Shown here one piece after another: positions 43,448 through 51,835 of a stretch of 64,000 bases of DNA. The position numbers and the translations under genes are program-made. How positions within the stretch are numbered: the stretch's first letter is position 1; the number at the start of each line of letters is the position of its first letter. The notes beneath the pieces are model-generated. The model made no database searches. It had not been told where the DNA came from and was given only the letters and a program-made list of their open reading frames with translations. This stretch comes from Spirochaeta cellobiosiphila DSM 17781. Its GTDB lineage: Bacteria; Spirochaetota; Spirochaetia; DSM-17781. The stretch lies in the NCBI RefSeq assembly GCF_000426705.1, contig NZ_KE384554.1, forward strand, positions 166,815 through 230,814, in the 5' to 3' direction.

Positions 43448-45720
43448 AAGACATTACTTTCATACCACTTCGCCACCATAGTCCAGCATGTGCTCTGGCA
43501 TTACATAAATTATGTGCTTCAAAAAAATTCTCAGCCATACTTATCGAAGGACCTTCAGACTTTAACAAGCGCTTATGGGAACTGTATCTACCACATGAAC
43601 TGCCACTAGCTATCTTTAGTTATTTTAAAACTGATGATAATCAAAGTTTGGGAGCTTACTACCCTTTCTGTGAATATAGTCCAGAATGGCAAGCCTTACT
43701 CATAGCCAAACAACAACAAGCTCATATACAGTTTATTGATCTACCTTGGTATGACATCTACCAGCTAGAAAAAAAGGCAGAAGAAGGTAATAACCTATAC
43801 AATGACAGTCGTCTCAAAAGTAGTCAGTACATTGATCTATTATGTCACAAGTTTGGTGTAAATAATTTTGATGATCTATGGGATGAATTATTTGAATCAG
43901 ATATAGAAATTGAGCCTATTGATTTTTTTAATCGTATAGATGTGTTCTGTCAAAATGCCAGAGAACTATCTGAGGTCACATCAGTAGATAAAGAAAGAGA
44001 GCGATTTATGGCTCACAAAATTCTAAGTCTCAGAGCGGAAATTTCCGGACCTATTCTGGTTCTAACTGGTGGTTATCACAGCTCTGCACTCAAAATAATT
44101 GTTGAAGAAGAGACCCCAGGAACTTCTATCACATCGAAGAAAGGAAATATCAGAACAGACACAGCCCTCATACCTTACTCCTATGAACGTTTAGATAAAC
44201 TTAAAGGTTATCAGTCGGGTATGGCTGGACCTGGTTTTTATCAAGATTATTGGGAACAATGTTTTGCTAACAAAGATTATAATCATAAAAAAATCCTAAT
44301 GGCTATTATAGAAGCTTTACGTCGTCAAAAACAGATAGCTAGTACAGCTGATGCCATAGCAGCTGAGAATGCCTGTCGGATTCTCGCGAATTTACGAGGA
44401 CATAAAATAGTACAACGACGGGATATTTATGACGGATTAAAATCGGTTTTGATTAAGGATGAGATAAGCCGTAGTGGCTATCATCCCTTATTAGAAGTTA
44501 TTGAACAAGTTTACCGAGGGGACAAACGGGGAGTTCTGGCTAAAGGAACTCCTCTACCACCCCTCGTAAAAGAGATTGAACAACAATTGCATCAATGGGA
44601 ATTGTATCCTGATCAATTAAAAAAGGAAGTTACTCTTAATTATAATAGCCAGGAAGACCTTAGGAAAAGTCGATTATTACATAGTTTAAATCTCCTTAAT
44701 ATAAAAGGTTTTACTAAGTTACAAGGTCCAGATTTTATAGAACAAACCAATTTGGCCCTAATGGAAGAGAGGTGGCTTTTAGTAAGCACTGTGAACTTTC
44801 ATAGTGATCTGATAGAAGCTTCTCGTTTTGGAGGTAGCCTAGATGAGGCGATTGAAAATTATTTATCCAATGCTATTGAAGAAGAAAATAAAGCTTCCTC
44901 CCTTGCCATACTCATGATTCAAGTTGCTTTAGCATTACCGGAATACAAAGGCCGTAAGTTATTTGGCAAGTTAGAAACAGCTATCAATGGGTCTAGTGAT
45001 TTTTTAGATTTGGCTAAAGCATTAAAGCACCTATTATTTTTATTTCTGTTTGATAGACATATGAATTATAGAATTGATAGTCAGGGGAATTCCCAAGCTG
45101 GGAAACTTCTCTATAACAGTTGGGATCATCTAATGTCACTTTTAGAAATAACAGGAGTCCCTCAATCTAATGTTACGGATTATCTCAATGCTCTTGACTT
45201 AATGCTACAAGCTTATCTACGTATGCCCATATGTCCAGAATATGCCCGTCAAAGTTTTGTCGATACTTTAAGAATTTTTGCTCAACAACAGGGTCAATTA
45301 TCCATCTTAAAAGGGGCCGTTCAAGGAAGTCTATGGTATCTGGATGAGATTAATGAATCAGACATTTTATTAGATCTTAAATTTTTTAGTGATCCCAATA
45401 ATATAGGTGATTATATAGAAGGTTTATTTGTTTCTGCCAGAGAACTAGTCCAAAGAAATATGAGCTTTATTAACACATTAGATTCATACATTACTGGTTA
45501 TTCCGATGAAGAGTTTTTAGAGGCTTTACCAGCTTTAAAACTTGCTTTTACTCATTTTGCTCCCAGAGAAAAACACTATCTGGCAGAATTGCTTTCCCAC
45601 AATGTGCAGGAGCTATCCTTATTGATGGATCACAATATTCCTGAGGAAGTCATTCTCTCAGGTAAGGAATTAGATAATAAGGTAAGTCATTTACTCACCC
45701 TATATGGAATAGGAGATTAA
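43444..45720 (+). CDS. DUF5682 protein (YehM-like)
   Basis: A 758-residue protein with an N-terminal block [42 protein letters not shown], which is the DUF5682 hallmark and recalls TraB/ChaN-like folds with conserved H and E residues. The mid-part contains [19 protein letters not shown] and [21 protein letters not shown]. The rest is mainly helical. E. coli YehM is the likely counterpart. No activity is established for the family; the conserved HH, EGP and GGYH residues suggest a catalytic or metal site. It overlaps the ATPase gene by four bases and is followed by the VWA gene after five. Confidence 0.78.
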   Translation: MKDITFIPLRHHSPACALALHKLCASKKFSAILIEGPSDFNKRLWELYLPHELPLAIFSYFKTDDNQSLGAYYPFCEYSPEWQALLIAKQQQAHIQFIDLPWYDIYQLEKKAEEGNNLYNDSRLKSSQYIDLLCHKFGVNNFDDLWDELFESDIEIEPIDFFNRIDVFCQNARELSEVTSVDKERERFMAHKILSLRAEISGPILVLTGGYHSSALKIIVEEETPGTSITSKKGNIRTDTALIPYSYERLDKLKGYQSGMAGPGFYQDYWEQCFANKDYNHKKILMAIIEALRRQKQIASTADAIAAENACRILANLRGHKIVQRRDIYDGLKSVLIKDEISRSGYHPLLEVIEQVYRGDKRGVLAKGTPLPPLVKEIEQQLHQWELYPDQLKKEVTLNYNSQEDLRKSRLLHSLNLLNIKGFTKLQGPDFIEQTNLALMEERWLLVSTVNFHSDLIEASRFGGSLDEAIENYLSNAIEEENKASSLAILMIQVALALPEYKGRKLFGKLETAINGSSDFLDLAKALKHLLFLFLFDRHMNYRIDSQGNSQAGKLLYNSWDHLMSLLEITGVPQSNVTDYLNALDLMLQAYLRMPICPEYARQSFVDTLRIFAQQQGQLSILKGAVQGSLWYLDEINESDILLDLKFFSDPNNIGDYIEGLFVSARELVQRNMSFINTLDSYITGYSDEEFLEALPALKLAFTHFAPREKHYLAELLSHNVQELSLLMDHNIPEEVILSGKELDNKVSHLLTLYGIGD

Positions 45721-45725
45721 CTTAG

Positions 45726-46856
45726 ATGTCAGATGATAGATTAATACGTTGGCGTTTAATATTGGGGTCATTGTCTAATGATAATTTTAAGAATCTATCC
45801 TTATCACAAGAACAACAGGCTCAAGATGAGGCCCTTGAGTTTTTGTATGGTAAAGAATATGGACAAGAAAGAAATATCCGGATAGGAAAACAGGGAGGAT
45901 TAGGAACTTCCCAATTATCTGTTCCTCAGTGGATTAACAGGATTCATGAATTATTTCCTAAGAAAGTTATTGACCGTTTAGAGAAAGACGCCTTAGAAAG
46001 ATACAGATTAGATGAAATTGTAACAAATCCTAATATCTTAAAAAGAGCAGAACCATCAATGACCCTTCTAAAAGCAATATTACAGACAAAGCATCTGATG
46101 AATCATGAAGTTCTTAATATGGCTAGAGACATAGCTCGTAAAGTGATTCAAGAATTAATGGAACAATTCAAAACAGAAATAGAATCCAGTTTTTGGGGAA
46201 CCCTTAATAAACGACGTAGAAGCTTAAAAAGAAATGCAGCCAATTTTGATCCCCACTCCACAATTATGAATAATCTCAAAAACTATAATAATGATCTCAA
46301 AAAGCTTATTATTAAGCAACCATACTTTTATTCAAGAAAACGAAATTATGCTCAAAAGTGGCAGATGATCATTCTAGTAGATCAATCTGGTAGTATGACG
46401 GATAGCATCATTTATTCCGCTGTCTGTGCTTCTATTTTTTATAAACTTCCTTTGTTAAAGACTCATCTGGTTTTATTTGATACTAACATAGTTGATCTGA
46501 CAGAATATTGTGAAGATCCCATGGAAACCCTAATGAAAGTACAATTAGGAGGTGGTACGGATATTGCGCTGGCTGTGCAATACGGAATGGAATTAATTGA
46601 AAACCCCAGAAGATGTATCTTTATGATTATATCTGATTTTTATGAAGGCCCTAACGAATATAGACTACTTCAATTAGCATACCAATTAATCGATAGCCAA
46701 GTTTCTCTCCTAGGATTAGCGGCACTTAATAACCATTCAGAACCTGTTTACAACCATCAACTCACCCAGCAATTAGTGAACATCGGAGCTCATATTGGAG
46801 CTATGACTCCTGGAGAATTAGCCCATTGGGTTTCTGAAAAAATGGGATTATCATGA
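45726..46856 (+). CDS. VWA-domain protein (YehP-like)
   Basis: A 376-residue protein. The C-terminal von Willebrand A domain has the complete metal site (MIDAS): D219-x-S221-x-S223 (DQSGSM), T278-D279 (GGGTDI) and D304 (ISDF). The N-terminal 200 residues are helical and charged. VWA proteins with this type pair with MoxR ATPases to recruit a target, and E. coli YehP is the equivalent. No signal peptide, so cytoplasmic. It overlaps the SWIM gene by four bases. Confidence 0.87.
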   Translation: MSDDRLIRWRLILGSLSNDNFKNLSLSQEQQAQDEALEFLYGKEYGQERNIRIGKQGGLGTSQLSVPQWINRIHELFPKKVIDRLEKDALERYRLDEIVTNPNILKRAEPSMTLLKAILQTKHLMNHEVLNMARDIARKVIQELMEQFKTEIESSFWGTLNKRRRSLKRNAANFDPHSTIMNNLKNYNNDLKKLIIKQPYFYSRKRNYAQKWQMIILVDQSGSMTDSIIYSAVCASIFYKLPLLKTHLVLFDTNIVDLTEYCEDPMETLMKVQLGGGTDIALAVQYGMELIENPRRCIFMIISDFYEGPNEYRLLQLAYQLIDSQVSLLGLAALNNHSEPVYNHQLTQQLVNIGAHIGAMTPGELAHWVSEKMGLS

Positions 46857-48814
46857 TGAGATTAGATCTATTACGTATTGGTGAAGATGATTTAGCTGTT
46901 TATACAAATAAGGGAACAGTCAATAAAGCGAAAAAAGAATATGAAACAAAAAAAGTAAGTGTTGATATAAGTGAAACAGAAAAAGGGGATATAAAATTAG
47001 TATGGTCAGATAATGTGACTACACAATTTAATCATGATCAAACCTTTGAACAAGGTATCTGTACCTGCCCTGCTTCCGGTATCTGCCGTCACATGGTTAG
47101 AAGTATATTCTTCTTAAAAAATACTATTGATAGTGAAGAAAGCAGTTGGAATCCTGGGGAATTTACTGATGAAGAACTTAAAGCGGAGTTTGGAGAGAAA
47201 CTATATAATCAGGCTTTAAAGGAATATGAAGAAGGAGTCCTTCTGGAGCTTATCCCGGGAATAAAGCCAAGGGTCATTTTTTACAATCATGGATTAACTT
47301 TACGTTTTTTAGTAAAGGGTGATCTTCGCTATTTTCAGAGCCTCTCCAATGATCAAAGACTTAATCAGAAATGCGTTTGTATTGCCGTTTGGGCTTTTCG
47401 CTTAGGGAGTAAAAACGGGGGATTCTATTCAACCAATAAAACGATCAAGAATATTCCTTTTGATACTATAGACGCTATTGATGAATTGTTTTTAGAATTA
47501 TTGACCCATGGACTGACCAAAATATCTCCCTACTTCTTAATGGAATTAGAAAAATACAAAAATCTTTTGATTCAATATAATTGGTTATGGCCAGCTGAAA
47601 ATCTTGTAAATATCTATAAGGCTATTAATAAATATTCCTCAGTAGATAGTCAGTTTCATCCCACGACAATACTAATGGAATGGGGAGAATGGGATATTCG
47701 CAAAGAAGCTGCTTTACATTATACAAAGGAAGTTCCACCAGAATTTATTCTTGGGGGAAGTTATAATTATGAAACATCACTAAGCAAGACAAGTCTTATA
47801 GGATTAGGAGTGATCCCTGTTGAAACGATAGAAGGTTCTTATTTAAGAATATTTTATTATAACGTTACCTCTGGTGATATACTTCATTTTGATCGTTTAT
47901 TTAGAGAGCTTCCACAAGAATATAGTTATTCTTCATTATCCCAGCGAATAGCCTTTAAAGGCATAAGTTTTAAACAAGCTGGGACTTCTGCTCTCATTCT
48001 ATCCAAGGCGAAAAAAGTTCCGGGAAACAGAATTAAACCAGGTACGGAATTATCTGTACTGCCCTTAGATTTCCAATGGTCAACTATAAGAGATACTATA
48101 TTGATATCTGATTTTAAAAATTTTGAAGTACGTATAAATCATTATCCTCCTAAGGCATTACAGCCGCATGGAGATATAATGAATTTTTATATCATCCAGG
48201 TTAATAAAATCAGTGATGTTTTATTTGATATTGTTAATCAACAAGTAAAAGCATTTGCCTATGACAAAAATGGGGAAAAGATTGATATATTCTTCCCTTA
48301 TATTAATCAGGCGAAGAAAGGTGTAGAAGGTTTGCTATCTCTCTTAGGATCAACTGATATATCTATTGAAATGATCAGTGGAATTATAGGATATAAGAGT
48401 TCCCGGATGAACCTACAGATCGTAGCCATCATTTATAAAGAAAATGGGAAAAGGAAATCTTTCCAGCCCTGGATTGATGATTATTATACATCCTCCCATT
48501 TTATAGATATTAATGTTTTATCTTCACAACATAGGACAAATCCTATTCAAAACTTCTTAGATGATATTTTATATGAAATGGGTGAACTCCTATTATTGGG
48601 GTTTTCTTTCCAAAAAATAAATGTATCAGAGATATGGGAAAGTTTAAGTCAAAGAGCCCAAGCTTTGGGAATGTCTGAATTTAAAAAACTTCTCGAGACC
48701 TTTGCGAAGCAGTGGAGAGAGGAAGAAGTTCATCTCAAAAAGGACTATAAGAAACTATATGCTTTACAAAAAAAAATACTTCATCGCCTTATCTTCTCTA
48801 TAGAGAACGTTTAA
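46853..48814 (+). CDS. SWIM zinc-finger protein (YehQ-like)
   Basis: A 653-residue protein with a SWIM zinc finger CxCx5CxH at C70, C72, C78 and H80 (GICTCPASGICRHMV). SWIM fingers bind DNA or proteins and often occur with helicases or MoxR-type systems. The remainder is long, mixed alpha/beta, with no clear catalytic motif. It closes the five-gene operon, equivalent to E. coli YehQ. A hairpin follows the stop by about 35 bases, in the gap to the convergent aldose epimerase gene. Confidence 0.8.
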   Translation: MMRLDLLRIGEDDLAVYTNKGTVNKAKKEYETKKVSVDISETEKGDIKLVWSDNVTTQFNHDQTFEQGICTCPASGICRHMVRSIFFLKNTIDSEESSWNPGEFTDEELKAEFGEKLYNQALKEYEEGVLLELIPGIKPRVIFYNHGLTLRFLVKGDLRYFQSLSNDQRLNQKCVCIAVWAFRLGSKNGGFYSTNKTIKNIPFDTIDAIDELFLELLTHGLTKISPYFLMELEKYKNLLIQYNWLWPAENLVNIYKAINKYSSVDSQFHPTTILMEWGEWDIRKEAALHYTKEVPPEFILGGSYNYETSLSKTSLIGLGVIPVETIEGSYLRIFYYNVTSGDILHFDRLFRELPQEYSYSSLSQRIAFKGISFKQAGTSALILSKAKKVPGNRIKPGTELSVLPLDFQWSTIRDTILISDFKNFEVRINHYPPKALQPHGDIMNFYIIQVNKISDVLFDIVNQQVKAFAYDKNGEKIDIFFPYINQAKKGVEGLLSLLGSTDISIEMISGIIGYKSSRMNLQIVAIIYKENGKRKSFQPWIDDYYTSSHFIDINVLSSQHRTNPIQNFLDDILYEMGELLLLGFSFQKINVSEIWESLSQRAQALGMSEFKKLLETFAKQWREEEVHLKKDYKKLYALQKKILHRLIFSIENV

Positions 48815-48849
48815 GGGTTATACTACCTTTCTATCATATTGTTAATAAG

Positions 48850-48879
48850 CTCTCTATTGCTTAAGAAAACAATAGAGAG
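48850..48879. terminator. 10-bp inverted repeat between convergent genes
   Basis: CTCTCTATTG and CAATAGAGAG are perfect inverted copies around a 10-base loop, downstream of the SWIM gene and overlapping the stop codon and last codons of the convergent epimerase gene. The T-run is weak, so it is terminator-like rather than classic. Confidence 0.5.
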
Positions 48880-49724
48880 TAGGAGCATGGAAAGGTTTCA
48901 CCAGTTTGAAGAAATTGGATTCCCTCTTTTTTCTCAAAATCGGAAGAGTCCCCTTCACTAGAATCTACACCAAACCATGGTTCCAGGCATAGATAAGGAG
49001 CTTTTTTACCTGGAACAGTCCATATACCAAAATCAGGGAAACCAGCAAAATCCATCTGTACAGAATGGGATGATTTGTCACTTTTGAGAATAACAGAATC
49101 TGATTCTAAACCCGAAAAAATAATAGCTCCCCTATCAAATAATCTATAATCAAGATCGATCCTATCACTATTATCAAGAAGAAGTTCTTTCTCTCCTGTT
49201 AGGAATTCATTCTTATAACGTCGTGCTATCTTTTCCCTTCGATTGAACTGGACATAATAGTCTTCAAACTTAAGACCAGAATCTAAGGGACAGATAAAAC
49301 CGGGATGGGCTCCTATTGAGAAGGGTAAAATTCCCTTACCCTTATTCTCTACGAGATAATCAACCCTTAACCTATTATGATCCAAACTATATTTGATATA
49401 GAGGGCAAAAGAGAAAGGGTACTGAGATTTTATGCTTTCCCTATCTGTAAGGGATAAAAGACAATGGTCATCACTCTGTTCTACCAATTCAAATGAGCTT
49501 TTCCTGGCAAAACCATGATTACCCAAAAGGATTTTTTTACCTTTATAGTCCCAACCACCTTCAGGACAGGCCCCTATTACAGGAAATAACTGTGGCGATT
49601 GCCCCACCCAATAGTCTGAATCGCCTTGCCAAAGATATTCCTTTTCATTGTATTTAATGTGTGTCAGTTCTGCTCCATTTGGATTAATACTAATGGACAG
49701 AACTGAATTCTTTAATTCTATCAT
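48861..49724 (-). CDS. Aldose 1-epimerase family protein (LacX-like)
   Basis: A 287-residue galactose mutarotase-fold protein. NGAELTHIKYNEKEYLWQGDSDYWVGQSPQLFPVIG and the active-site histidine block SIGAHPGFICPL (about 137-148) are LacX/YphB-like features, as is LEPWFGVDS near the C-terminus. It probably interconverts alpha and beta sugar forms, in the cytoplasm. Transcribed alone on the minus strand, about 145 bases downstream of an envelope-protein operon; the stop lies inside a hairpin shared with the SWIM gene. Confidence 0.85.
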   Translation of the reverse strand: MIELKNSVLSISINPNGAELTHIKYNEKEYLWQGDSDYWVGQSPQLFPVIGACPEGGWDYKGKKILLGNHGFARKSSFELVEQSDDHCLLSLTDRESIKSQYPFSFALYIKYSLDHNRLRVDYLVENKGKGILPFSIGAHPGFICPLDSGLKFEDYYVQFNRREKIARRYKNEFLTGEKELLLDNSDRIDLDYRLFDRGAIIFSGLESDSVILKSDKSSHSVQMDFAGFPDFGIWTVPGKKAPYLCLEPWFGVDSSEGDSSDFEKKEGIQFLQTGETFPCSYSLLFS

Positions 49725-49869
49725 AACCTGATATTACAATTTCCCTTAGTTCAATGCAACATTACTAATAATCACTATCAATATGCTAAAGAAAGGAAAA
49801 AGGAAAATGAAATGGTTCTCTTCTTGGTATTCTTGTCGATACTATTTATTATTAACCCTTTTTGTTACA

Positions 49870-51093
49870 TCAAAAGCTATACTGAGACTTAAATGTAATC
49901 GAGTGTTTAACAGGGGCTAAGTAGGCCTCACTACTAGGATCATCTGTAGTATTCAAGATCCCCGTATACCCTATACTTACAATCAAACTGCCACTTTTCT
50001 GCCATATTACTTCAGGGATTAGGTACAAAGCTCCAGAATCTAGTGAAAAGAGTAAGGTCATATCGGTTTGTATATTATAGCTGTAAAATGGTTGGGATAG
50101 ATAAGCCATACCATAATACTGTGAATAATATCCAGGGTTGTAATAACTCCAATATTCATTGGCCTTTAGGGGATCATTTTTAATAGTTAATAAAATATTA
50201 TCCCGTTCCTCTTCACTGAATCCTTCCTGATGAGAATAGTATTCAATGATAAAAGATGTTTCCCAAGGAAACACATATTCGATTCCTAATAAAGAATTAA
50301 CTTTACTCTCTTCAGAATTGCTAAAATGAATAGCGTATTCCCCATATACACCAACTCCCATCATATCAATCTGACTACCTATTCCCATTTGAGTTGTGTT
50401 TTGGTCTAAAAATCCTGTTAACTTAACATCAAATACAGGTAGAGACAGACTTAATTCGCTCCCCCCTTTTAGTTCATCATAGTTAGTACCATGTTCCAAG
50501 ACAGTATCATCAAATAGAAAATAGAATTTCAGGTTGGTAAGTTCATACGGAAATAATTGAAAGGTTAAGGAATCAACTCCCTTTAACTCTGATAGAGGAG
50601 ATGTTGGATCTTTAGTTGTATTAGCAAAATCAATGGGATTCCACCCATATCCATATCCCGTCAATAAAGATTGTCTACCTAATCGAACTAATAATGATTG
50701 ATTTATTGTCCAATTGACATTAGCCCGCATGAGATCAATACTGTAAACATTATCACCTTTGTCATTAACAAATAAGTAGGTATTTGACAAATCCGTTCCA
50801 GAATTGCCATCATATGCAGCAGCCACTAAACCAGCTCCAATAGGATATTGATTGAGACCAAACCAGAGCTCAAGATGGCCATTATCATCTCCAGCTGACA
50901 TTTTCCAAGTCATGCTATTACTAAGATTAATATCCTTTAGAGAGGCAATATTATCTGGATTTATAGCTGTGTCATAGTTGTCTTGCCTGACATACCCAAT
51001 AATAAGAGCTGTATAATCACCATAATAGCTCAATTGAGGAAAAGCAAAAGTACTAATAATTAATAAAAGAAGAAAACTAAAATATACTTTCAT
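49870..51093 (-). CDS. Outer-membrane beta-barrel-like protein
   Basis: A 407-residue protein with a signal peptide (KVYFSFLLLLIISTFAFPQ), alternating hydrophobic strands over its whole length and a C-terminal KHSITFKSQYSF ending in phenylalanine, which is the usual signal for barrel assembly. This resembles DUF1302-like proteins found with MMPL exporters. It overlaps the LolA-like gene by 17 bases and follows it and the MMPL exporter, so the three probably form one export path. No enzymatic motif. Confidence 0.62.
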   Translation of the reverse strand: MKVYFSFLLLLIISTFAFPQLSYYGDYTALIIGYVRQDNYDTAINPDNIASLKDINLSNSMTWKMSAGDDNGHLELWFGLNQYPIGAGLVAAAYDGNSGTDLSNTYLFVNDKGDNVYSIDLMRANVNWTINQSLLVRLGRQSLLTGYGYGWNPIDFANTTKDPTSPLSELKGVDSLTFQLFPYELTNLKFYFLFDDTVLEHGTNYDELKGGSELSLSLPVFDVKLTGFLDQNTTQMGIGSQIDMMGVGVYGEYAIHFSNSEESKVNSLLGIEYVFPWETSFIIEYYSHQEGFSEEERDNILLTIKNDPLKANEYWSYYNPGYYSQYYGMAYLSQPFYSYNIQTDMTLLFSLDSGALYLIPEVIWQKSGSLIVSIGYTGILNTTDDPSSEAYLAPVKHSITFKSQYSF

Positions 51094-51835
51094 TTTGTAT
51101 ATATGAAGGGGAAAACATCTGGGATTTCACTTTAGGGGAATTAAATTCTATGGACTCTGTAGTAATAGTTGTTATAGAATTTTTCACATGACTCTCCATG
51201 GTGATAATATAAGGATATTCCTTTTGATCAATTGATCGATAATCATTCAAAGTCATCGTTTTAATAAGCGCACCAGCCTCATAATAATCAAGTTGAATAT
51301 AATGAAAATCTTTTTCACTTATATAGGCAAGAATTTTATCATAGGAAGAAGACTTTTCATTCTTAGGAAACATTTCAATCAAATAACAGTTTTGTTTGTT
51401 AATTTTCTTTTCCCCTGCTAACCTAACTCTATATTTAGAACTAATTCCGGCATTATCATCCCCCATATCGTTGTAGGAAAAATCGCTTCCTCCAGCTGAA
51501 TTTTTCTTAGCAGAAGATGATAATTTACGAACCCGTCCTGTGGAGGAAAAACGAACCCATAAATTATCCTCAATCATCAAATAAGCAGTTCCCTTCATGC
51601 GTGGAGGACCTAGATAAACGGTTAGACTATGATATTGTCCATTAATATCCATGGAATAACCTTCCATTCTTTGTAGGGGTAAGGTGTTTCCATTCCTCAC
51701 AATCTGGATAGTGCTTAAAGACCATACTTGTGGTCCCTTTATATTGTCATCTGCTTTCTGAACTATAACTTGTGCGCTTTGTGAATAGATCGTTAAAGAC
51801 ATTGTTAGAAAAATAAAAATGAATGTGGACCTCAT
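51077..51835 (-). CDS. LolA-like periplasmic (outer-membrane lipoprotein-sorting) protein
   Basis: A 252-residue exported protein (leader RSTFIFIFLTMSLTIYSQ). The beta-rich body, with GTAYLMIEDNLWVRFSSTGRVRKLS, NKQNCYLIEMFPK and HYIQLDYYEAGALIKTMTLNDYR, matches the 'outer membrane lipoprotein-sorting protein' family often encoded beside MMPL transporters. The start MRST at 51835 overlaps the MMPL gene's stop (TAATG) and has a GGGGG stretch just upstream; an in-frame ATG at 51847 is the alternative. Probably carries a lipid-like substrate between the exporter and the outer membrane. Confidence 0.75.
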   Translation of the reverse strand: MRSTFIFIFLTMSLTIYSQSAQVIVQKADDNIKGPQVWSLSTIQIVRNGNTLPLQRMEGYSMDINGQYHSLTVYLGPPRMKGTAYLMIEDNLWVRFSSTGRVRKLSSSAKKNSAGGSDFSYNDMGDDNAGISSKYRVRLAGEKKINKQNCYLIEMFPKNEKSSSYDKILAYISEKDFHYIQLDYYEAGALIKTMTLNDYRSIDQKEYPYIITMESHVKNSITTITTESIEFNSPKVKSQMFSPSYIQNESIF

